Shown here piece by piece: positions 57,705-64,000 of a stretch of DNA of 64,000 nucleotides; position 1 is the stretch's first letter, and the number at the start of each line of letters is the position of its first letter. The DNA comes from Candidatus Methylomirabilota bacterium (lineage in GTDB: Bacteria > Methylomirabilota > Methylomirabilia > Rokubacteriales > CSP1-6), in NCBI GenBank assembly GCA_035709005.1, contig DASTFB010000008.1:1-64000 (forward strand), read 5' to 3'. Below the pieces are notes generated by a model. It ran no database searches. It saw only the letters and a list, made by a program, of their open reading frames with translations, and was not told the DNA's origin. Made by a program: the position numbers and the translations under genes.

Positions 57705-59585
57705 CTAGGACAGCTTCCCTCCGGCGTCCTGCGTCGGCTGCACGGACACGACCCGCGCGCCAGCGTCGCGCAGCGCCGCCAGGAACCGCTCGCCGAACGT
57801 CGCGAGCTTCCAGTCACCCACGCCCTTGACGTCCCGGAACTGCTCGGGGGTCGCTGGCCGACGCCGCGCCATGTCGCGCAACGAGGCGTCGGAGAAGATC
57901 AGGTAGGGCGGCACGCCGCGCTCCTCGGCGACTTGACGCCGCAGCGCACGGAGCGTCTCGAACAGCTCGCCGTCAGACACCTCGGCCGCACGATCGACAC
58001 GGCCCTCGCGTGTCGGGCCCCGTGCCGGCGCGGGACCGACGGGCGCCGGAGCCTTGCCCGCGGTGGTCAGGGGAGCCGGACGGCTCTCGCCGCCCAGCGC
58101 CCGGCGACCGCTCTCGGTGATGAGCAGCGTCGGATACTCGTCGTCCGAGCGCGCCAGGTGACCCTGGGCCATGAGCTGATCGATCCACGCGCGCACCTGG
58201 CTCTTCTTCTCGCCCCGCAGGGTTCCGTAGGCCTCGAGCCGATCGTGGCCGAGCTGGCCGATGCGGCCGGTGGCGGCGCCGGCCAGAACGTCGGCGACGT
58301 GGGTGGCGCCGAAGCGGCCGCGGAGCTCGGCGACGCCGGCGAGGATCTTGAGCGCCACCGAGCCGGCGTCGTCGGCCGCCACCGTCTCGCCGAGACAGAC
58401 GTCGCAGGCGCCGCAGCTCGAGCCCTCGTAGGGCTGGCCGAAGTAGGTGGCGAGCGCCCGGTGCCGGCAGACCGCGTCCTGGCAGAAGGCGTACATCTCG
58501 CCGAGCTTGCGCAGGGCGGCCGGCGGGGGCTCGACGCCCCCGGCGGTGAGGACGGACTTCCAGAGGCCGTAGTCGCTTCCGCTGTGCAGCAGCAGGCACT
58601 CGGCCTCGAGGCCGTCTCGGCCGGCGCGGCCGGCTTCCTGCTGGTAGTGCTCGAGGGACTTCGGCATCCCGGCGTGGATGACGTAGCGCACGTTGGAGCG
58701 GTCGATGCCCATGCCGAAGGCCACGGTGGCCACCACGATGTCCGCCCGTTCGTTGACGAAGGCGTCCTGATTGGCCCGCCGCTCGTCGTCGGCCAGCCCG
58801 GCGTGGTAGCGGAGCGCCCGCAGGCCGCGACGGGCGAGCGCGGCGGTCACCTCGTCCACCTCGGCACGTCGGATGCAGTAGACGATCCCGGCCTGCCCGC
58901 GGTGGCGCCCGATCGCGGCCAGCACCTGGGCCAGCCGGTCGGTCCGCGCCTGCACGCGATACATGAGGTTAGGCCGATCGAAGGAGCCGACGAGCACCGC
59001 GGGATCCCGCAATCGGAGCTCGGCCACGATGTCGGTTCGCACCGGTGGCGTGGCCGTCGCCGTGTACGCGTGCACGGCCACGTCGGGAAACGCCTCGCGC
59101 AGCACGCGCAGCTGCCGGTACTCCGGCCGGAAATCGTGGCCCCACTGGCTGATGCAGTGCGCCTCGTCCACCGCGAAGAAGGCCGGCCGAGCCCGGCCCA
59201 GCCGCTCGAGGAAGCCGTCCATCACCAGCCGCTCCGGCGCCACGTAGAGCAGCTGGTGGCGACCGGCGGCCAGGCCCGCCGCGACCGCGGCGCGCTCGGC
59301 GCCGCTCTGGCTGCTGTTGAGAAAGGCCGCTGGCACGCCCGCCTGGGCGAGGCCGTCGACCTGGTCCTTCATGAGGGCGATGAGCGGCGACACCACGACG
59401 GCCAGGCGACGCAGGTACACGGCGGGCGCCTGGTAGCACAGTGACTTGCCGCCGCCCGTGGGTAGCACGACGACGGAGTCCCGCCCGTCGAGAACGCACG
59501 CGATGGCCTCGCGCTGCAGGGGCAGGAAGCGATCGTAGCCCCAGACGCGGTTGATGGTCTCGTGCAGGAACTCGGTCTGGATGAT
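57705..59585 (-). CDS. recQ: ATP-dependent DNA helicase RecQ (no canonical start codon)
   Basis: A RecQ helicase of about 626 residues acting in recombination repair. Seen in order: N-terminal HETINRVWGYDRFLPLQREA, Walker A LPTGGGKSLCYQ, FAVDEAHCISQWGHDFRPEY (DEAH), motif VI HYQQEAGRAGRDG, the zinc-binding Cys set (FCQDAVC ... SSCGACDVC), RQC region, and a C-terminal HRDC domain. Problem: in this frame there is no ATG, GTG or TTG between the stop at 59664-59666 and Walker A; the first such codon is GTG 59468, which would delete ~40 needed residues. I set the start at ATC 59585 provisionally; CTG 59567 or a frameshift from ATG 59596 are alternatives. Confidence 0.85.
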   Translation of the reverse strand: MIQTEFLHETINRVWGYDRFLPLQREAIACVLDGRDSVVVLPTGGGKSLCYQAPAVYLRRLAVVVSPLIALMKDQVDGLAQAGVPAAFLNSSQSGAERAAVAAGLAAGRHQLLYVAPERLVMDGFLERLGRARPAFFAVDEAHCISQWGHDFRPEYRQLRVLREAFPDVAVHAYTATATPPVRTDIVAELRLRDPAVLVGSFDRPNLMYRVQARTDRLAQVLAAIGRHRGQAGIVYCIRRAEVDEVTAALARRGLRALRYHAGLADDERRANQDAFVNERADIVVATVAFGMGIDRSNVRYVIHAGMPKSLEHYQQEAGRAGRDGLEAECLLLHSGSDYGLWKSVLTAGGVEPPPAALRKLGEMYAFCQDAVCRHRALATYFGQPYEGSSCGACDVCLGETVAADDAGSVALKILAGVAELRGRFGATHVADVLAGAATGRIGQLGHDRLEAYGTLRGEKKSQVRAWIDQLMAQGHLARSDDEYPTLLITESGRRALGGESRPAPLTTAGKAPAPVGPAPARGPTREGRVDRAAEVSDGELFETLRALRRQVAEERGVPPYLIFSDASLRDMARRRPATPEQFRDVKGVGDWKLATFGERFLAALRDAGARVVSVQPTQDAGGKLS

Positions 59586-59690
59586 GGCGCGATCATAGCC
59601 GACCGGGCCCGTCGGGCCTAGTGTGGACGCTTTCTGACGCTGCGCTGGAGGGCGATCGATCGGCTATGGTGGAGGGAAAGGAGGAGCGCG

Positions 59691-59822
59691 ATGGCCACCC
59701 ACTCGAAGACCCGTCACGCCGTCCAACGACTCCGCCGTCTGGCACGTCGGCGCCGGGAGGCCGAGCTGAAGCAAGCCCGGCTCAGAACGAGCGACCAGCG
59801 TCCACCGTCGCGCCCGGCGTAG
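59691..59822 (+). CDS. Small highly basic peptide, 43 residues
   Basis: A short gene with one of the best ribosome-binding sites in the window (AAAGGAGG at 59677-59684, six bases before ATG). The peptide has 12 Arg, 2 Lys and 2 His in 43 residues, arranged as a basic amphipathic helix (VQRLRRLARRRREAELKQAR) followed by a Pro-rich tail. It ends 14 nt before the pssA start, so it is probably cotranslated with it. It may bind nucleic acid or acidic phospholipid. No family recognised. Confidence 0.65.
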   Translation: MATHSKTRHAVQRLRRLARRRREAELKQARLRTSDQRPPSRPA

Positions 59823-59836
59823 CCTCGGCCGGCCGC

Positions 59837-60469
59837 ATGACGAGGACGGGCGACCGGCGTACCCATCTGTCGATGATCCGCGGGTTCCACCTGGCGGACT
59901 TCCTCACGCTCGGCAACGCCGCCTGCGGCGTGCTCGCCGTCTTCGCGGTCATGCGGTACGTCGAAACGGGCGATCTCCAGCGGCTCCTGATCGCCACGGG
60001 GCTCGTGCCGCTCGCCCTCGTCCTGGACATCCTGGACGGGCGGGTCGCTCGCGGCCGCAGGCGGCACTCCGCCATGGGGCGCGAGCTCGACTCGCTGGCC
60101 GACGTCATCTCGTTCGGCATGGCCCCCGCAGCGATCGCCTACGGCGCCGGGATGAAGGGGCTGTGGGACGTCGTCATCCTGGTCTACTTCGTCGCCTGCG
60201 GCGTCAGCCGGCTGGCCCGCTTCAACGTCACGGCCGAAGAGCTCGCCGCCGGGACGGACAAGGTCGAATACTTCGAGGGCACTCCCATCCCGACCAGCGT
60301 CGTCCTGGTCCTGATCGTCGCCGTCTCAGCCTGGTTCGGCCGCCTCGGCGACGCCCTCGTGTTCGGCGCGGTTCGCCTGGGTCCCGGGCAGCTTCACCCC
60401 TTGACCTTGCTCTGGGCACTCTCCGGCTCGCTGATGGTCAGCAAGACACTCCGCATCCCGAAGCTCTAG
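59837..60469 (+). CDS. pssA: CDP-diacylglycerol-serine O-phosphatidyltransferase
   Basis: A 210-residue integral-membrane CDP-alcohol phosphatidyltransferase that makes phosphatidylserine. The family motif D-G-x2-A-R-x8-G-x3-D-x3-D is visible as DGRVARGRRRHSAMGRELDS followed by LAD near residues 65-87. Hydrophobic helices follow (GLWDVVILVYFVACGVS, PIPTSVVLVLIVAVSAW). Type II PssA proteins have this short form. ATG at 59837 fits; another Met lies at residue 13. It is immediately behind the small basic-peptide gene and convergent with hflC. Confidence 0.9.
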   Translation: MTRTGDRRTHLSMIRGFHLADFLTLGNAACGVLAVFAVMRYVETGDLQRLLIATGLVPLALVLDILDGRVARGRRRHSAMGRELDSLADVISFGMAPAAIAYGAGMKGLWDVVILVYFVACGVSRLARFNVTAEELAAGTDKVEYFEGTPIPTSVVLVLIVAVSAWFGRLGDALVFGAVRLGPGQLHPLTLLWALSGSLMVSKTLRIPKL

Positions 60470-60492
60470 CGCTGGGCCGCCACGGCATCGCG

Positions 60493-61353
60493 CTACCGTC
60501 TCTCTCGCGGAGAGTCCAGGTAGCGCAGCAGGTCGGAGTCGGGCCGGAGCACGATCGTCGTCTCCGGCGAGAAGACCCGTTCGTACGACTCCAGCCTCCG
60601 GAGAAAGCCGTAGAAGACGGGATCGCGCCCGAAGGCCTGCCCGGTGACGGCGGTGGCCTCCGCGTCCCCGGCGCCCCGCAGCCCCTGGCTCTCCTGATAC
60701 GCTTTGGCGAGGATGATCTCCCGCTGCTTGTCGGCGTTGGCGCGGATCTCCCGCCCCTTCTCCTCGCCCTCCGCGCGGTAGCGCAGCGCGATCCGCTGGC
60801 GCTCGGCCTGCATGCGGGCGAAGACGCTGGCCTGGACCTCGGGCGGCAGGTCGGCCCGTTTCACGCGGACGTCGAGCACGTGCACGCCGAAGGGCGCCGA
60901 CAGGGTGCGCGCTTCCGTCGTCACCGTCTCCATGATGGTCTCGCGCTTCTCGCGTATGATCTCCTTGAAGATCTCCTTGCCCACTTCCTGCCGGAGCCGG
61001 GCCGTGATGATGTCGTCCAGGCGCGCCATGGCACCCCGCTCGTCGCGAACGGTCCGGTAGAACTCCAGCGGGTCCACGATCTCCCAGCGCGAGATGTGAT
61101 CGATCAGCAGGCGCTTCTTGTCGAGGGTGAGATACTCGGCGCCCCCCGTGTCGGCGGCCAGGACGCGTCGGTCGAAGAAGGTGACCGTGTGCACGACGGG
61201 CAGCTTCCAGTACAGCCCCGGCTCCCGCACGGTGCGGATCGGCTGGCCGAACTGCGTCACGATCGCCTGCTGCCACTCGGGCACCACGTAGGTCGCCCCG
61301 CCGAGGACGGTGGTCACGAGCACGACGATAGCGATCCGCCAGGCCATGATCAT
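60493..61353 (-). CDS. hflC: HflC, FtsH protease modulator (SPFH/band 7 protein)
   Basis: A 286-residue membrane protein that with HflK forms the cage around the FtsH protease. It has one N-terminal helix (IAIVVLVTTVLGGATYVV) followed by the SPFH domain: QQAIVTQFGQPIRTVREPGLYWKLP, RLLIDHISRWEIVDPLEFYRTV, and the coiled ERQRIALRYRAEGEEKGREIRANADKQREIILAKAYQES (in pieces). ATG overlaps the hflK stop by 4 nt (ATGA). Confidence 0.95.
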   Translation of the reverse strand: MIMAWRIAIVVLVTTVLGGATYVVPEWQQAIVTQFGQPIRTVREPGLYWKLPVVHTVTFFDRRVLAADTGGAEYLTLDKKRLLIDHISRWEIVDPLEFYRTVRDERGAMARLDDIITARLRQEVGKEIFKEIIREKRETIMETVTTEARTLSAPFGVHVLDVRVKRADLPPEVQASVFARMQAERQRIALRYRAEGEEKGREIRANADKQREIILAKAYQESQGLRGAGDAEATAVTGQAFGRDPVFYGFLRRLESYERVFSPETTIVLRPDSDLLRYLDSPRERR

Positions 61354-62411
61354 CGCCCTCCCGTGGTCGCCGCCGGCTTCGAGGCCGGGGCGCCGCTGTT
61401 GGTCTTGGCCGCCGGCGCCTCGGGCAGGAAGGTCCCCAAAGGCAGCAGCGGCACCACGCCGGTCCGATCACCGCGCGAGTCGACCACGACCGTCTTCGTG
61501 CGCGGCAGCACGCGATCGACCATCTCGAGGTACAACCGGTCGCGCGTGACGGCCTCGGCCTTCCGGTACTCGGCGAGAATGCGCAGGAACCGGTCGGCGT
61601 CGCCGCGGGCGCGGATCAGGCGCTGCTCGCGATACGCTTCGGCGGCGCGCAGCATCTGGACGGCCTCGCCCCGGGCCTTGGGCACGACGCCCTCGGCGTA
61701 GCCCTCGGCCTCCTTGATGAGACGTTCACGATCCTCCCAGGCCCGCACGACGTCATGGAAGGCCTCTTGGACCTCCTGGGGCGGATCGACGACGAGCAGG
61801 CGGGCCTCGGTGACGAGCAGCCCCGTGCCGTACAGGTCCAGCAGCTCCTGCAGCTGCTTCTTGACGCGGTCCTGCACTTCGACCCGGCCCTCCGTCATCG
61901 TGTAGTCGATGTTGGTCTCGCCCACCGCGGCCCGCAGCGCCACCTCGGCCGAGGAGTGCAGCGTGAGCTCCGGATCGCGGGCCCGGAACAAGAACTTCTG
62001 CGGATCCCGGACGAGGTATTGGACGAAGAGCTGGACGTCGACGATGTTCTCGTCGCCCGTGAGCATCAGCGACTCGCTGGGGATGGGCCGGGCGCCACCG
62101 CGGGTGGAGCGGAAGCCGACCTCGACCCGGCGCACCGTGGCGATGTCCACGATGCGGTGGGACTGGATCGGCGCCGGCAGGCGGTAGCGCAGCCCCGATT
62201 CCGTCTGCCCGACGACGCGACCGAACAGGAGGACGATGCCCCGCTCGCCGGGTCCGACGATGTACAGACCGGAGGCGAGCCACAGGACCACGATGACAGC
62301 GGCGGCGGCGGCGAGAAGCCGGCGGCGGCCCCAGCGCTGCACGACACGCCGCAGGGGCTCGAGCTGCTCGTTGAAATCGGGTATTCCCTGGCGTGGTGGC
62401 CAGCTGCTCAT
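61350..62411 (-). CDS. hflK: HflK, FtsH protease modulator (SPFH/band 7 protein)
   Basis: A 353-residue partner of HflC. The N-terminal cytosolic tail (WPPRQGIPDFNEQLEPLRR) is followed by a membrane helix (LLAAAAAVIVVLWLASGLYI) and IVGPGERGIVLLFGRVVGQ at the start of the SPFH domain; MLTGDENIVDVQLFVQYLVRDPQKFLF and the long helical EAYREQRLIRARGDADRFLRILAEYRKAEAVTRDRLYLEM follow (in pieces). ATG at 62411 is preceded by GGGAGGA. The C-terminus is Pro/Ala-rich. Confidence 0.95.
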   Translation of the reverse strand: MSSWPPRQGIPDFNEQLEPLRRVVQRWGRRRLLAAAAAVIVVLWLASGLYIVGPGERGIVLLFGRVVGQTESGLRYRLPAPIQSHRIVDIATVRRVEVGFRSTRGGARPIPSESLMLTGDENIVDVQLFVQYLVRDPQKFLFRARDPELTLHSSAEVALRAAVGETNIDYTMTEGRVEVQDRVKKQLQELLDLYGTGLLVTEARLLVVDPPQEVQEAFHDVVRAWEDRERLIKEAEGYAEGVVPKARGEAVQMLRAAEAYREQRLIRARGDADRFLRILAEYRKAEAVTRDRLYLEMVDRVLPRTKTVVVDSRGDRTGVVPLLPLGTFLPEAPAAKTNSGAPASKPAATTGGR

Positions 62412-62539
62412 GTTCGAATCCTCCCTGATGACCGATGCTCGTGAACTGGAACCAGCGCGCCCGCCCCGCGGTGACCACGACGTCCCGCAAAGACGCCAGC
62501 GGGCAGCGGCGCTCTAGGCGACGGGGCGGAGGAAACCGC

Positions 62540-62860
62540 TCAGTGGTCTTCGGGAGACGGGGCAGGGGCGTGGAGCGGCAGTTGCGCCCGCGTCGCTCGA
62601 GCCCGGCGGAAACGGGGCATCGGAGGCGTGGGCGCGCGGCCGGGCGCGACCGGGCGCTCCGACAGGGCGGCGCGCTCGGCCCCCCGCGCCGGCGGCAGCG
62701 GGGGTGCGTCGTCGGGGCCGCGCAAGCGGTCCGCCTGGCGCACCTCCACCGAATCCTCCACGCCAAAGCTCAGCGCGCCTGGAAGCATCGGGTTGGAGAC
62801 ATCGAGCGACAGGTACACCGCGACGAGCAGCGCCAGCCGGGACAGGTTCATCCCGGGCAT
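62540..62860 (-). CDS. Small secreted/lipid-envelope hypothetical protein
   Basis: A 106-residue protein with a signal-peptide-like start (SRLALLVAVYLSLDVSNPMLPGAL) and the stretch FGVEDSVEVRQADRLRGPDDAPPLPPA, followed by a Pro/Ala/Arg-rich low-complexity tail. I have no characterised relative in mind. ATG at 62860 has GGGAG nine bases upstream; ATG 62851 is the alternative. It precedes hflK on the same strand by 128 nt, in which I see only the hflK SD. Confidence 0.6.
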   Translation of the reverse strand: MPGMNLSRLALLVAVYLSLDVSNPMLPGALSFGVEDSVEVRQADRLRGPDDAPPLPPARGAERAALSERPVAPGRAPTPPMPRFRRARATRAQLPLHAPAPSPEDH

Positions 62861-62924
62861 TGTACGCTGCTCCCGGGTCGGAGTCAGCCGGGCCGGGTCG
62901 TCCCGGTCGCGCCCCTCCCCGGAG

Positions 62925-63401
62925 CTACTTCGCCACGAACGCGCGCAGCATCCAGGCCATCTTCTCGTGCTTCTCCATCAAGCCGGTGAGGAAGTCATTG
63001 GTGCCCGCGTCCCCGTGCTTGTCCATGACGGCGACCAGGTCGGCCCGGAGCTGCCGGATGACCGTCTCGTGGTCGGCCAGGAGGTCGCCGAGCATCCCCC
63101 GGGCGTCCGGATACTCCCCGGGGCGCTCCCGCAGCCGGGTCGTCTTGACGAATTCGGCCAGCGTGCCCACGGCCTTGCCGCCCAGGGACGTGGCGCGCTC
63201 GGCCACCTCGTCCACGATGTCGTTCAGCTCCTCGTATTGAGCCTCGAAGAACTTGTGCAGATCGTTGAACTGCGGGCCGACGACGTTCCAGTGATAGTTC
63301 CGCGTCTTGGTGTAGAGCACGTACTCGTCGGCGAGCACGGCATTGAGGACGGTGACGACGGCGTCACGCTTGTCGTTGGGAATGCCGATGTTGACGTTCA
63401 T
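62925..63401 (-). CDS. dps: Dps-family DNA-binding / ferritin-like protein
   Basis: A 158-residue member of the Dps family of dodecameric mini-ferritins that oxidise and store iron and protect DNA. Ferroxidase-site pattern across the dimer interface: LYTKTRNYHWNVVGPQFNDLHKFFEAQYEELNDIVDEVAERA (in pieces, residues ~28-70). The body of the four-helix bundle and the terminal HEKMAWMLRAFVAK follow. ATG at 63401 is preceded by GGAGG. The N-terminus is short, without the Lys-rich DNA-binding tail of E. coli Dps. Confidence 0.95.
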   Translation of the reverse strand: MNVNIGIPNDKRDAVVTVLNAVLADEYVLYTKTRNYHWNVVGPQFNDLHKFFEAQYEELNDIVDEVAERATSLGGKAVGTLAEFVKTTRLRERPGEYPDARGMLGDLLADHETVIRQLRADLVAVMDKHGDAGTNDFLTGLMEKHEKMAWMLRAFVAK

Positions 63402-63454
63402 GGCTGCCTCCGATCTCTTGGATGTCCACCAGCGGCCGCGGGATTCCGCCATGT

Positions 63455-63491
63455 TAGACTCACGGGCACCCGGGCGCCCCCGGCGCCCGGG
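63455..63491 (+). promoter_or_regulatory. Promoter -10 and 5'-leader hairpin of the HMG-CoA lyase-like gene
   Basis: TAGACT (63455-63460) is a likely -10 box. The predicted leader then contains CCCGGGCGCC-CCC-GGCGCCCGGG (63469-63491), a perfect 10-bp GC-only stem with a 3-nt loop, ending 14 nt before the ATG at 63506. Such a stem at the very 5' end could stabilise the mRNA or hinder ribosome access. Confidence 0.5.
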
Positions 63492-63505
63492 GGACCAATG
63501 ATGCC

Positions 63506-64000
63506 ATGAAGCTTCCGGCGCGCGTGGTGATCTGCGAGGTGGGGCCTCGGGACGGCTTCCAGATCGAGCCGGACTGGATCCCGACCGAGCACAAGGTCGA
63601 GGCGGTCGATCTCCTCTCGGCCGCCGGGCTGCCCCGTATCGAAGTGACCTCGTTCGTGCATCCCAAGGTCGTCCCCCAGCTCCGCGACGCCGAGGCCGTG
63701 ATGGCCGCCATTCGGCGGCGTCCAGGCACCCGCTACGCGGCCCTGGTCCCCAACGACAAAGGGGCCGTGCGCGCCATCGACGCGGGCGTCGACGAGCTAC
63801 ACACCGTCGTCTCGGCCAGCGAGAGCCACAATCTGGCCAACGTCAACATGACCATCGCCGAGTCCCTGGCGAAGCTGGAGGCGGTCATGCAGGTCGCCCG
63901 GCGGGCGGGCGTCCCCGTGGGCTGCGGGATCTCCACATCGTTCGGGTGTCCCTTCGAGGGCGAGGTGCCGCTGGCCCGGCTGGAGGGCATCGTGCGCCGT
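63506..64000 (+). CDS. Hydroxymethylglutaryl-CoA lyase-like protein (cut by the window edge)
   Basis: The first 165 residues of a DRE-TIM metallolyase; the rest lies beyond the window. VICEVGPRDGFQIEPDWIP at residues ~8-26 is the metal/substrate motif of HMG-CoA lyases, followed by IEVTSFVHPKVVPQLRDAE, ALVPNDKGAVRAIDAGVDE and SESHNLANVNMT. It cleaves HMG-CoA or a related acyl-CoA in leucine or aromatic breakdown. ATG at 63506 has no clear SD and lies behind a strong leader hairpin. Confidence 0.9.
   Translation, partial: MKLPARVVICEVGPRDGFQIEPDWIPTEHKVEAVDLLSAAGLPRIEVTSFVHPKVVPQLRDAEAVMAAIRRRPGTRYAALVPNDKGAVRAIDAGVDELHTVVSASESHNLANVNMTIAESLAKLEAVMQVARRAGVPVGCGISTSFGCPFEGEVPLARLEGIVRR

Noticed and set aside
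59468-59468. GTG 59468 as the start of recQ
   Set aside because: It lies at the Walker A motif, so about 40 conserved N-terminal residues that are in frame would be lost.
1-64000. tRNA, rRNA, transposase, integrase or prophage genes
   Set aside because: None could be recognised on either strand; the region looks like stable chromosomal backbone with a few gene remnants.

Overview
The window is one contiguous, gene-dense, very GC-rich bacterial chromosome segment. It holds about 62 protein-coding genes, two gene remnants, no tRNA or rRNA that I can see, no CRISPR array and no transposase. The organism looks like an aerobic or facultative, Gram-negative-type heterotroph: it has heme synthesis, NADH dehydrogenase membrane subunits, an MlaC-type lipid transport protein, HflKC and several Tat-exported proteins. 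The density of LIV-type ABC transporters, CaiB/acyl-CoA genes, DUF6282 and LLM oxidoreductases, together with frequent GTG starts and 4-bp ATGA/GTGA overlaps, resembles uncultivated soil lineages such as Candidatus Rokubacteria (Methylomirabilota). That placement is an inference from gene content and style; no marker gene here proves it.

Layout. 1-5953 (minus): a glycerol/glycerophosphodiester operon (HAD phosphatase, glpD, GDPD phosphodiesterase, glpK, then a solute-binding protein whose transporter must lie left of the window). 5984-10808 (minus): nuoL-M-N alone, without the other Nuo subunits. 10881-12230 (plus): M23 peptidase. 12243-15173 (minus): type III polyketide synthase, methyltransferase and FAD reductase. 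15231-16450 (plus): gamma-carbonic anhydrase and a VIT1/CCC1-like protein. 17099-20084 (minus): fatty-acyl/aromatic CoA genes and an SDR, split by a 64-bp tandem repeat. 20138-21871 (plus): IlvD/Edd-type sugar-acid dehydratase.

22473-30796 is the most interesting stretch. It carries murQ, a DUF1343/NamZ-type exo-N-acetylmuramidase, nagZ, a sodium:solute symporter, a BadF-type amino-sugar kinase and several small unknown genes. Together these could make a complete peptidoglycan amino-sugar salvage route. NamZ and NagZ have no signal peptide, so cleavage would be inside the cell, and murR/murP are absent.

30943-36186 (minus): CorA, YbaK, and the late heme genes hemE-hemH-hemY. 36254-39988 (plus): a ThDP decarboxylase-like enzyme, a Tat-exported DUF6282 amidohydrolase and an LLM oxidoreductase, followed by a decayed ABC substrate-binding pseudogene. 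40356-48148 (plus): a tightly overlapping chain of citrate synthase, short aconitase, PrpF, an unknown gene, an acyltransferase, a creatininase and an enoyl-CoA hydratase. 48191-53847 (plus): a full LIV-type ABC importer ending in a MetE-like methyltransferase. 54016-57688 (plus): response regulator, CaiB transferase, enoyl-CoA hydratase and acyl-CoA dehydrogenase. 57705-64000: recQ (no normal start codon), a 43-residue basic peptide gene, pssA, hflC/hflK, a small secreted protein, dps, and the start of an HMG-CoA-lyase gene cut by the window edge.

A recurring regulatory pattern is a TAnnnT -10-like hexamer only 5-7 nt before a GTG start (nuoL, M23 peptidase, murQ, namZ, nagZ, ybaK, caiB). 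This suggests leaderless transcripts are common in this organism. The longest gap without an intact gene is 39989-40355, which holds the pseudogene.
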